Below are positions 12,373 through 23,654 of a stretch of DNA of 64,000 nt, one piece after another (the first letter of the stretch is position 1; the number at the start of each line of letters is the position of its first letter). Both the position numbers and the translations under genes were made by a program. The notes under the pieces were generated by a model, which saw only the letters and a program-made list of their open reading frames with translations, ran no database searches and had not been told where the DNA came from. This stretch comes from Pelargonium tetragonum (Eukaryota > Streptophyta > Magnoliopsida > Geraniales > Geraniaceae), in assembly GCA_036897445.1 (NCBI GenBank), contig JAYMTL010000096.1, positions 1-64,000 of the forward strand, read 5' to 3'.

Positions 12373-13066
12373 ACATTTCACAAAGAAAAAGAATGAGCTA
12401 AGCCGCCAATAAAGAACAAGAGCAACCTATGAACGAGTGAATCTCGAACTTGATAGATAGAACGAGACTCTAATTACGAGGAACAAAGACACTGAGATAC
12501 CTTTTGAGCTGCTATGTATTCTATTTCCATATTCTGTAAATTACGCAGTAAATTTTCGATTAGTATTAGGGAAGAGAAAAATGCAATTATGTACTTCAAT
12601 TAGGAACGAGGGGACTTGTAAGATACTAAAAAAGTCTTTGTAGCCGATGACAATTAAGAGAACCTTTTCTTCAAGTACAGGTATTAGGAGGAGATTTGGA
12701 CGCTTTCAAAAGAAACATAAACTTAGCAAGGGATTCTAACATGCCAATTAGAGACCATAGAGAAAAGTTTAAGAAATTTCTAGATTGAAAGAAAGATATT
12801 ATATACGTTCTTACGTTCTAGTGAAACTTTTTTCCTTTGAATAGAATATAAAAACAAAAACAGAGAAAAGCTAGCCAGGAAACTTACACGAGTTTTCTTC
12901 TTTTCTTAAATGAGTCATAATTTAAAACACGTACAAATGAAACTAACAAGGAAATTCTCGTCTTTTTTATTCCTTATAAAACCTTATTACGCTAAACTTG
13001 GGAATAAGAAACAAGGAAAGCTAAAACTGCTTACTTTAAAGACTTTCCAGTCAAAGATAAAGAAAT
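12373..13066. other. Gene-free spacer after the structured block
   Basis: CpG remains somewhat elevated to about 12480 (gaacgag, tctcgaac, gaacgagac), then ordinary AT-rich spacer follows. No open frame worth listing and no RNA motif seen. Confidence 0.5.
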
Positions 13067-13079
13067 AGGTAATGTAATT
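13067..13079 (-). repeat. AATTRCATTACCT family, copy 3
   Basis: Minus strand reads AATTACATTACCT followed by atttctttatc. Copy 6 has tctttatc at a similar distance after its core, so homology may extend beyond the 13-base core. It lies 57 bases from copy 4, which is in the opposite orientation. Confidence 0.65.
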
Positions 13080-13135
13080 AATAGAATAATACTGAACTAT
13101 CTAGAGTGCTTTTATTTGACTTGAATTATGTCAAA

Positions 13136-13148
13136 AATTGCATTACCT
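13136..13148 (+). repeat. AATTRCATTACCT family, copy 4
   Basis: Core reads AATTGCATTACCT and continues CTTGCTTATGCTCTT. Copy 6 continues CTTGCTCTATGTCTTT and copy 5 CTTACTCGTAATGCTTT, so the repeat extends about 15 bases past the core. The G/A difference in CTTGCT and CTTACT is again next to T. Confidence 0.7.
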
Positions 13149-14805
13149 CTTGCTTATGCTCTTAAGAAGCAAAAGAGAGAGGGTCAGGCGAATTCTCTTA
13201 CTATACACAAGTAACTACTAAAGATAAAGAAAATCCTTCTCTACAGTAATTTTACTAGACGGACACTCCGGGATAGAGGAAAGAATCTAGAATTTAATTT
13301 TACTTTTAGAGCTAAGTAGCTTTAAACTCACTTAAAAGAATACTCTTGACGAAGCAGGGGTTGAACACGGATTTATATTCAATTTTCTTTTCTTAGCTGA
13401 TCTACTTTTAAGTTAAGTAAGAATTTCTGGCAGTTTATTCTTTGTTCAGAGCCGGCTTTCAAGCTTAAATAGCTTACTAGCGATGTCTAAGAAATTAGAT
13501 ATCTATAGCTTCACCAATACAAAATTTTCTCAGAAATGCTCAACGGGTTCCCTAGTGAGTAACAATAAAAAAATCACAAGTGCAGCGCATTTCAATGGGT
13601 AAAAAGTCTATAATCAATCCGATTTTAGCAAAGTATAAAATAGTAGGGGATTAGTTGACAAAAGATTGACTTCAAACAAAGGATTCCTTTATATATATAG
13701 CAGGGTTTCTCTATCTAAGAACAAGGCTATCCTTTCTAGAAATAAGTTAGATAAAAAACTTTTTATGACGTGGAAGCCGCTCCTATAATATACGTATTCT
13801 GCTGTAGTAGTACAGATAATAGCTCTGCGCCTTTAAGAACTGTAACTTTAAGTGTGGGATCCCCTGCACAATAAGCAACCTATAAATTCAAATTCTTAAG
13901 GCCAAGATCTAAACCCTGTTAATCGATCACTCTCTCTAACCAGAGCTGTTAAAGTTATTCCTTGTTTATTGTTTATGGAGCCCCCTCTTTGTGTGGTCAA
14001 CTCAAATATATATAAAGGAATTCCCTGTTTTGTTTTGGACTTATATAGAAGAAGATAACACGAAGTCCAGAAGTAAATAAGAATAACGAGTTTACACGTC
14101 TTGGCGAAAGAAGGGGGTTTTTTTACAAGTATATCCAGTATATTAAAGATACTGGGACTAGGTTATACCTTTAGAATTGGAAGATATTCGTTTTCTTTAC
14201 TTAGTTTAAGGCTCCCTAGAGTGAAAGTACTCTGTAATTACCAGCTTTGAGTTTTTAAATCTGTAAATTCCTTGTTTTGCCTTCTTGAGCTTTCCTTTAG
14301 GTTTCCTTGGGCATAGGATAAAGAAAATCTTGCTAGAAGCTTCTATACTAAGTAGTCTTTTTCGCAGAGAGACTTAATTACATATGGTATAATACAAAAC
14401 GTTTACAGAAAGACTTTTGAGTTTATAAAATCTAAAAGCGACTGCTAAAGGCACCCACCACTATTTACTCTATTTGAGCCGGGTCGGTTCCTAGTAAATA
14501 AAAAGGGTGGAATCCCAAATTATGCTTTTTGTATAGGTGGCACAAGCAGTTCCTCTACAAAAAGTAGGTAAAGGAGTTGCCTGATTTCTCTGGTGTAATA
14601 AAGCTAAGCAATTACTTCTTAAAAATCTAGTAGATAGAGAACTTTTTACAAAAGCTGTACCTTGCGCGTAAGAAAAACTGAGAAACTCTACAAGCGGGCC
14701 CTCTATTGGGAAAGAAAGACTTACTCAATAAGCTATATATATATCTTAGAGTACTAAAGCATGTCTTAAAAAAGGCTTCAAAAGCTTCCCGAAGTAAAAT
14801 CATAA

Positions 14806-14825
14806 AAAAAGGGGCACTCCCTTTT
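14806..14825 (+). repeat. GGGGCACTCC box in a perfect hairpin
   Basis: The word GGGGCACTCC (14811-14820) sits between an A run and a T run, giving an eight-base stem aaaaaGGG/CCCttttt around the five-base loop GCACT. It resembles an intrinsic terminator in shape, but no gene precedes it. Other exact copies of the word lie at 17210, 22164 and, on the minus strand, 6118. Confidence 0.65.
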
Positions 14826-17209
14826 TGTACAAAAGTCATTTTTTAAAAGACTTATTCTACTCGAAGGTATTAAACTTGGTATTCTAATTCCTGTATTAAG
14901 AAATTTGCAAATTTCTAGTTTACCTTATGCTTTCGCCGGAGCCAGCTCTATGTTGATTATATCTTGGATTCACCACTCCTTAAGAGACTCTCCAAATTGA
15001 ACTAAAAAAAGATTCTGAATATTACATCCATCTTCGGGACAGCGTATTCCTATTAATAAAAAGGAGACATTCTGGTTGATTCAAATAATACAAAACAGGC
15101 TGTATCTGGCAAAACTCTGATTACATCTTCTTTTATCATAAGTTTTTATGTCTTTATATTGCTAAACTGACATATGTTGAGAAAGCAGAAAGCTCCGTAG
15201 GAACGAAAATTGTCGTATATTTATAAGGTAAGGAGTGAGGTAAAGCAAATATAAGCTCATTGCAAACTTCTTTGTCCTTTTTTATGAGCCCAGGTCTGCC
15301 AAAGGGTTGCACAATTCTACCTCTTGATGTTGTTATAGCCACAATGCAAGTTTTTTATTATCTTGAGGAATGCTTCGTAGCTTACAACTTTAATACCTTG
15401 TTATGAGGTATTGACATGCTCTGTATGAGTTTGAGTTAAAGAAATATACATGGGTTAAAAGTGTAATACACTATACATAGTAAACAAGGCTACAATACTC
15501 AGATCATGAAAAAAGAAAAAGTCTATAAAAAGCAGTGAATAGCCCGTGGGTTTCTTTATCAAGGAGTTTCCTTGCTTACATACTTCATTTCATACACCCA
15601 AAAGGAGCAGGGTGTTACATTATTAATATCAGAGAAAGCAGTGGAATATCAAAGAAAGAGATCTTAGAGTTATATCTCAAGGACTCTAAATATAAAAAAA
15701 CTAACAGGCATACATTGTTGAAATAGCAACACTTGTATTCACAAAAATTATACTGAAAAGTCCTCACTCTTTATACTAGACTTGACTTGGGTTATCCTAC
15801 CTGGGTCATCTATAATAAGATTGAATCCGTATGTGTCGTTTTTTGCGTATGGTTTATCCCTTTGTTTAATTGAAAGAAACTGTCCCTTTAAGCCCTACTA
15901 CTTCCAAGCTATACGGCACCTAGTCTGGATTTGCTTTATCAGGAACAGCCGCTTTATTAACAAGAGGGTTTTTATTCCTTTATAAAAAAACGAAGTTTTT
16001 ACCAAACTAAGTAGAATAACTTGATTGGAACAACTCCCAGCTACTAAAAAGAAATCCGCGTTCAAAGAAACCAAGCTAGCTCCAAGAGTCATCCTTTTTA
16101 TTTTCACTTTCTTATTAGCTCTTTGTAAATCTATAAAGTGGAGACTGGAAGAACTACTCATAAAAGAGTTTTCTATTCACATGTACTTTAGGGTAAAATC
16201 GTCTAGAAATTTAATAGAGTTTTTTATATTATAAAAGCAGTTCATGACATACTAAGGGTTTTTATTTCCTTGAGTTATCTTGACTAATTAAAAGTACCGA
16301 ATTTCTTGATATTTTCAAAGTATACCTAAGCAAGTTATATTAATTTTGACCTTTCCAGGCATGGAGAAACCTCTTCCAAATACATGGACATTCCTTTGAT
16401 CCTTAAATAGAATTCCCCCAGACTAGACTCTTGAGAAGCGGAAAGTAAGACAAACACCTGTATAAAGCACTAAAACTGTTAAAGAATTAGGAAACTCTTA
16501 AAAACGAGAGTCACTACTTGTAAACGCTTCCTCAAAAAGTGTTACTATGAGCTAATAAAGTATACTGTTCGATCCGAATAGCAAAAGGAAGGTTTAAACT
16601 AATTAAACTAAACGGGTACTCCCAAGCCAGGACTGTATCAACCAGGGCTCCTATTACTTGAATGCGAAACAAATTTAGGATTTCATATAACTAACATTTG
16701 GCACTCCCCTTTTTTAAAGGGTCCAAGCAGCGACTAATGAAAGTCTAATACCTTCTACCCTCGGAACCGAAAAGAGTAAGGATTTCCGAGTACGAGCAAC
16801 CAAAAATTCATTAAGTCTAAAAAAATGAAATTACTAGCTTTACTAGGACCGAAATATCACATCTTTCTCTTTGTATAGGCGCTTGTTAAAACATAGATAA
16901 AGAAAAAATTCTCCGGAATATCCAATCCAAAAATAGAAGTAAAAGAAAAAAGAATGAAAGTCTCTTATTTTATCTAACTGCAGCCCCATTATAATCCGAA
17001 GGTATAAATATAACTAGATTCCATTATCTAAATTGTGTTCCAAGTTCTTATTAATACAAAATCCCTTGCATAAGTTGCTATATTATAAGAGGGACTTCTT
17101 CTGCAGATCCTTGCTCAGTGTTTGAGTGGTAGTAGAATTTTAAGTCGGCCAAGATCATTCATATAGAAATAAAAAAAGTACTCTATAGCATAAAGAGGTA
17201 GACAAGCAA

Positions 17210-17219
17210 GGGGCACTCC
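17210..17219 (+). repeat. GGGGCACTCC box, exact
   Basis: Exact copy of the ten-base word, here without the flanking A/T stem seen at 14806. Unrelated flanks show that the word itself, rather than a longer repeat, is what recurs. Confidence 0.6.
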
Positions 17220-20200
17220 GTATCAATGAGTTAATTGCGGTATCTTAGATCTAATTTAGTTAAGTATAACGTTATAATAATTTTTGGGGTTTTACTGCTA
17301 CGCTTTTTGATTACTTATATTCTATAGAAGCAAGATAAACCTTACATCTGCCTGAATCACAGAACCCAGTAAGTGTTTCCACTAAAAAGCCTTGCTCTAA
17401 TTAAATTAGAGCTTTTTTTAGGATAAATATAATAAAGAAATATCTATGTAATGTGGATCTTGGATGACTCACTCTTTACATAGTTCATTTATCACTTAAC
17501 CTGGAAAAGCACACATACGATAACTACTAGTGTAAACTCTATATTCTATAAATATAAATAAAAAGGTCTTTCCTTATTCAAATTTATAGCCGAAGATCCT
17601 TATCTTTTTGTAATAGGACTTTACTAAGTTAGAAAGTACTAGCAAAAATATGTGTATTTCCTACGAAGAACAGGCTTTATATTATATTTATTTTAGTAGC
17701 AAATCTTGGATATTAGGTCGGACCTTTGGAAATTTCCGTTTTGCAAAGTTAATAGGAAATGGATTCCGGGTTTTATACAATTGGACTAGAAGATTTCCGG
17801 GTTTTATTTATAGCTTAACAGGGTACCTCTACAGATTTCACCTCTCATTTCTTATAAGAAAGGTGAGACTTTGTTTCTCCTCGACAAGATTTTAGGGCTA
17901 AGCTTTCAGAAAAGGGAGTGCAACTTAGAGATTTAAAGTCTGATTTCTATCCTCAAAGTATTTGCTTGGTTTTGCCACCCAGTTTCAAGTGAATAATGAG
18001 AATATTATCTCTTTGATACAACCCAAAAAAGACTAACGCGTTTAGAAGAACTCAGAGAGAATTTTAGCAGGTTAGTCTGATAACACAAATAATACAACAA
18101 CTAAGCTCTAAAGCGGGGACTCCTATAATTTCAGAATAGGTGTATTTTTTTGATACTTGACTAAGGAAACTCTTCACTGTACTTCTACATATCTTCTTGA
18201 ACTCTTTGCCTATTTATATATAATAGAGATGTAACGAAAGTTAATAGAGTATCTCAGAAAAAAAGAAGAATTACAATCAGTCTAACGTAAGTGCTTTACT
18301 ACTCAACAAGTGTCCTATTACTTACTATGGCGTATCTAAAATGGAACCTCTTCTCTTAATAAGGACTTACCTATTAGTTATCGAGAGCACTCAAGAAGGC
18401 TAACTAGTTATACCCTATGGATTTTGATTAGATTCCTACTTGTTAATTCCAGAGTACTGAGTATTCCACTTACATAGAGTAAAAACTAAGGTCTCAAACC
18501 AATTCTATTCACTATTCAGACAAGGCCTTGTATCAAAAGGAGTCTTTTAAATCACAAAATTCAAACTTCATGAGACCTGATTCTTAACAGGAAAACCCGC
18601 GCTTAGATGCTAAGGAATTCTTAATTTATACTAACAACTTAATTCGAAAATTACGAGGTTACTGCCTGGAATGTTTTATTTATAGTTTAGAAACCTCTGG
18701 TTCTATTGTATACCCGGAGCTTTTGAGGCAGTATTTCCTATGTTTTAGAATTCCCAGTTCTGCTTGCTACAACACAAAGTAACAAATTTTTATTTAACCT
18801 TTTGGCTTTAAACCTAAAGCGTTCCTTGCTTTTATGTTTACTACTTATGTGACAAAAAAAGAAAAGGATTTAACCAACTTACAAGGTCTTCTAGATATCC
18901 AGGGGCAATAAATTATCAAGTTGTACTTGAATGCCTTTATAATATAACAAAGCAAATCGGTAAAAATAAGTCACTCTTACACAAGTTAATAGCTTCAGAT
19001 CTGACTAATTTGATAAATGCTTAATGAGCCCCTTTCTATATTTCTAAAAAAAAACTTAATTATAGAAAAGCAAGTTACTTTTATATGGGGCTATTAAGCG
19101 CGAGTCTCCGTTGGAGACACACTTTTCATGTAAGAACTTAGAAGGTGTTCGTTATTTTATCTTGTTCTAAGGAATTTGCGGGGTTTCAGGTAGCTTTAAA
19201 CAAAATCTTAAGCTTTTGTTTACCCGTTTTAGCTCGAAATTGTCCCCTCGGTTATAGGTTAAGAGCAGGCCTCAGGTCTTTTTGGTGATCCTTTTATTTG
19301 AGATAAGATATAAAGGGGTTTCTACTTTCCTTATGAATTTCAGATATATAAGAAGGTTAAGAAGTGAAATCCTGATGACAGAAACACTTTTGCTTGGGGC
19401 CTTAAGAAAGAGTAAGAAAATATCCTTCGGGTGACTTTAATAGGGACCTTTTTATTCTTAGAAAGCTAGGGATTTAAGGAAGCCTGGAGCTGAGTCTGAT
19501 AGTAATTTACTAAGGAATCCCTTGAAAAAAGAGCTGAGTTATCTTGGTTTTGAAAACCCGAGAAAGGGTGCACCCCTACTCCATACAGGATACAAGGTGA
19601 CTTTCAAATACCTAAACTCGGAATAGAAGGGAACCTCACTTTAATACGGCAAGATCCTACAGGGCTTATTCTTGGTTTTATTTTACCTTGCTGAGAATCC
19701 TATAAGAAGCAGAGTCCTACTTGAATTGAAAGGTTTTGGTGTATAAGAAGTCCTTTATTCAGAGTATAAAGGGTGCCTCAAGTATAGGTTCAAAAAGAAG
19801 TTGCGACAAGACTCAGGAGTAGCCAGTAAAACGCTTTATTAACTCGGTGCCCTAATTATACCCTAAAAAAGCCTAGGGTTGGTTGGAACTTATGTAATCC
19901 TTAAAAAGCTCTAAAGCTACACACCGAAAACAAATTAAGATTTTTGTACTTACTTTGTATTTGTATCTTGATTTACTTTTACGGAAAAAGCCCTTACCCT
20001 TTTATTCATCTAATTGCAGAAATATATTGAGATCTGAGATCGGATATCCATTTTCTATTAAGCTAAACCCTGTTTGCTGTTAGTTAAAGCGTAATACCCT
20101 TGTCGTAAGAACTTATAAGCGCCTTTAAGCTATATAGTAAGATGCCTTTTTATGTCTACTGAACTTCCTAGGTGTATTCTCCTACAATGGGTTTTTCTAA

Positions 20201-21143
20201 GGGCTCCGTACTCTACCGATTAAACCTTTCTAAAATCGCATGAAAAATGAAGAAATTAGAGGGGAAAGCTTCAGGGCGGGTTTTTTGAGATTAAAATAAG
20301 AACTCAACTTTAAGAAGTTTTGCTATCTTGCCTTTAACAGCTCAAATTTTTTTGTTACCTAATTCAGAAATCCCTGCTTTTATTAACTAGACATCGTAGG
20401 TTGGGAAAATCACTCAGCCCGGCTTCCCTATAAATCTTAGAGCTCTTTCCGGGGAATTCATTAATCCTCGCCTGAGGGGGTCCTATATACAGGGAATACC
20501 TGAGAAAGATTCTAGTTATGACAAGGAAACTTAAAAATGAAAAGAGAAAGTTAGAGTGCTTTTCAAAAGAAATTTCTTGTTGGTTGAAGGAATCCTAGTA
20601 TTTGAAACTTGTTCCTAAGCGCTATAGATATATTCTGACACATTGAACATAGTATTATTATAAGGGTGTCCTTAAGAAGTCATACTTTCTATCATCTAAA
20701 AAGTTTTAGGATCTACACTCAATTCAGTGTCCCTTTTTCGAAGAGAACCTTTTCCATATCCGGATTCTAGTAAGTTTCAGTTAAGGTGTACTGGTTATTT
20801 ACAAGCTTTCTTAATCGCGCCTAGTATTTACTTAAGTCATAAACAAAGATAATTAAGTTAAAGTAGAAAAAGTCAGAAAGATCAGGGTAAGACAAAGAAA
20901 AAGGAGAATTTTTTACTAAGCATAGCTAATTTAAGTGTTATAGGACTAGGCAAAAAGCTCAACTTCAGTGTATTCCAAGGGTCTTTTACTTTTGGTTAAA
21001 AGGAGTTTGATTTTGTAAGTAAATTAAATAGAGTACAGTGCCACTCAGGGTAGTTAGGGTTTTTAAGAGTTAACTCCTTGTATAATGAAAGCGTTCCGGG
21101 AAAATTCCCCGCTAGAAGTTTTTTACTTAATTTGGTAATTTTC

Positions 21144-21169
21144 GGTATATTTATATTAAAGAGAGACCC
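21144..21169 (+). repeat. 26-bp exact dispersed repeat, copy 2
   Basis: Identical to 4441-4466 over 26 bases in the same orientation, with different flanks. It lies 60-250 bases upstream of the CpG-denser block 21228-21420. Confidence 0.85.
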
Positions 21170-21227
21170 TTAGGCTAGAACTTAAAAAGAATTTAGGGCC
21201 TTTTATAAAAGGATATAAACGAGTAGC

Positions 21228-21420
21228 GGATAAGGCACAGGGTAAAGCGTAGACTTAAGGTCCGTTATCCTCGACGGAGGGTTCTTTGATAAAAATATGA
21301 GACAGGGGCTTCTATCTTTTGTTACGTCGTCCGGTTTCATTAATCTACGCTAGGGGTCTAGGTGAACTAACAGGACTCCTTGCGGGACCTACTGCAGTAG
21401 GAGCGTACACACCTTATGTT
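21228..21420. other. CpG-denser block with nested inverted repeats
   Basis: The block stands out by its many CpG steps (gcggat, aagcgtag, tcgacgg, tacgtcgtccgg, gagcgtac) in DNA otherwise poor in them. AGCGTAGA (21246-21253) is the exact reverse complement of TCTACGCT (21344-21351). Inside lies the small hairpin TCCGT/ACGGA (about 21261-21278). Downstream is the perfect 14-base palindrome CCTACTGCAGTAGG (21388-21401). One frame near 21368-21424 reads LTGLLAGPTAVGAYTPYVR, but I recognise no family. It could be a structured RNA, a relic exon or a protein-binding site. Confidence 0.35.
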
Positions 21421-21659
21421 AGGTCTAAATTTTATGAATTTTAATTGAGGGTATCCCTATTTTGTAAATTTTGAAATTAAACAAGTTTTTTTTCTATATA
21501 GTACTGTTATAGCTTGGTAAATATATTAATTAAACTAGAATTCCTTAGTGATTTTTTAGATTTCCTTTAAAAAGTTCCCGTATAAAAAAATGCTTTGAGA
21601 AAAAAAGGATCTGGACCTAGCCTTATAATTCGGGAGCTAACTTCCAAGAGCCCCTATGC

Positions 21660-21990
21660 TAACAAGAAAGTATTGGAAAGGCCCTCTATTTATTGTAAGT
21701 AAGTACTAAACCTTAATACCGGTTTTCTTAGGAGCTAGACCCCAAAGGTCTTATGTTATACCAGCCTTGTGGGTATGAGTCTTCTTGTTGTAGCCTATAC
21801 TTATTGTATTGGTATTCCTCTATAGGAGGTTTTGGGAAGTGAAGTATATGTATTCTAAAGTATTGTATTAGTTGTATTACTCTATATGTTCTTATTAGTT
21901 AGTTATGTATATACAGTATAATAGGTATAGGTAGGAATTTAGTAGATGGTTATTTCTTATTATTATTTTATTATTACTTACCCTTATTCC
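21660..21990. other. A/T-word island
   Basis: No gene. Low-complexity words (tattgtatt, ttattagttagtta, ttattattattttattatta) replace the usual GGG/CCC boxes. Parts resemble 29560-29640 (tttagtagatggttatttcttatt here, tttagatggtaat and gcttatt there). That similarity is loose and may only reflect composition. Confidence 0.35.
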
Positions 21991-22163
21991 CAATATCTAA
22001 AGTTTTTTGGGATATGCCAGAGGTATAGAAGCCGCTTCATTTGTATTTTACTTACGGGGCACCCCTCCTACTGATGCAAGGTTAAAAAACTTCGATATCT
22101 TTATTTGATAAAGCTAACCAGGTTCCGCAGGAGAGACAAAAAGCCTAGAAGAGAGAATAAAAA

Positions 22164-22173
22164 GGGGCACTCC
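22164..22173 (+). repeat. GGGGCACTCC box, exact
   Basis: Exact copy of the family word in the context aaaaaGGGGCACTCCCtcctt, which can form a short GGG/CCC stem around the loop GCACT. The A/T part of the stem is imperfect. Confidence 0.6.
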
Positions 22174-23436
22174 CTCCTTATTCCTTATAGGGTTCAGTTA
22201 CAAAAAAGTTAGAACGGTAAAATAGAATCTAGAACAGTGTTACTATCGCCAAATTCAGTATTGATGCTTATGAGAAGCTTACAAGTTAGGGCCTTAAAAT
22301 TATAAACCAGCAAATTCCTTAATTCCTTAGTAGATCTTAAGTTTCTGGAGCAATGCTTTTTAACCGTGGCATACTTTTTGTAGCTAAAAATTCTTTATCT
22401 TAAAAAGGCTATATACAGGTACCTAGAAAAGCTAAGGGGTCCGGCTCGAGGGCTTAATCAATCAGAAATCCAGTTTAACTGAATTAAGTAGTCTTTTACA
22501 ATTACAGCAGTTAATACACTCCAAGAAATTCCCTTTATCCTATCTGAGAGACATCGCGCAAAATAATTTTGAGGCCGGATGTTAAGAAAATTTCTAAAAA
22601 AAAACTTTGTTATGCCTTTCTATTACACAATAAGATAAAATAGCTCCCCCTTTACGGATATCTGTATCTACAAAAAAAAGTAAATAGAATATTTCAGAAG
22701 AAAAAACTGATACAAGGAGGAAGGTAAACACATTCTAAATCTTATAGCCGAAAGACTTTAAGCATTTTTATTACCCTTTAACAAAACTAACTGGAGTTCA
22801 TATGAAACTCAAATGACTTCTAAGATTCCTATCTTCTCTTATCTTAGTCCTACTAAACTAAAGCAGGGCATACCCTAAACATTACTAGGGAATACTAGAT
22901 TAGGGGGCTACTCTTTTTGGAAAACTGGTAGTTCTAGCGCTTTTAAACAGTAGGTTTTTTTGGAGCAATAAGGTTTTCTATACGAGTCCTTTTTTATGAA
23001 TCCTGAAATAACAAAGCATACCATAACCCTTGGCCTAAGCGGGTCTTTTATAGATATACTATAGATATACGAAAAGAAATTTTGGATGTTATGTTATTCC
23101 CTCATTATGCCCTTGTGACAAAAAGGCTATACTAAGTTTCTTAGCCCTCCTAATGTAGTAATTATAACATGGAGCCTAACAAAGGTAAATTAAGGCAATT
23201 CCTACAAAAAGGACTCTATTAGTCTAAGCTTGACTAAAGTAAAGACTTCACAAATATCAAGTTCTTGCGCGCCTATTATAGGCCTTTACTCTAAAGAGGT
23301 TTTCTGTACTAGTACACTCTACAACAGGAAGTTCCTAAGTTTGACAGGAATACAAGAAGCTTTATCCCACATAGCATTAAAGATTTCAAAAAATGAGCTA
23401 AGTAAAAGAAAATTCTACGTCTCGTACGTTTTATCG

Positions 23437-23455
23437 CGTTTAAATCCTTTTCATG
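23437..23455 (+). repeat. 19-bp exact repeat, copy 2
   Basis: Exact match of 8272-8290, with CTCGTACGTT upstream at 23421 in place of CTCGTGCGTT. The intervening spacer is six bases longer here. Confidence 0.7.
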
Positions 23456-23642
23456 TAGATTTTTGCCCTTTGTATTATCGAAATAAATAAAAATGACTAG
23501 TATATACATGCGCTTATTATAAGGACCCCCTTAAAGGAACTACAATACCATTTAAGACTAAACTCACTTAGTTTGTAACCCTTTCGGCATTGTCTGACTA
23601 AAAAGTTAAAAAGAACGAACTGTAGTCCCTCCCTTTAGCTTA

Positions 23643-23654
23643 GAGTGCCCCTCG
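23643..23654 (-). repeat. GGGGCACTCC-like box (9 of 10)
   Basis: Minus strand reads GGGGCACTCT preceded by CGA. It lacks a flanking A/T stem. Confidence 0.5.

Larger units (their letters stand above)
13200..21143. other. Gene-free AT-rich spacer
   Basis: Eight kilobases with only chance-sized frames (62-87 codons). The largest at 15898-16161 (-) is overlapped by a 69-codon frame on the other strand, as expected of random open stretches. Texture is the standard mix of purine and pyrimidine runs with GGG/CCC boxes. Four boxes related to GGGGCACTCC lie here (14811, 16700, 17210 and a weaker one near 17911). No other feature supported. Confidence 0.55.

Noticed and set aside
14806-14825. Intrinsic transcription terminator
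   Set aside because: The hairpin with a T run fits in shape, but no gene lies upstream on either strand and the same box recurs in places without the T run.
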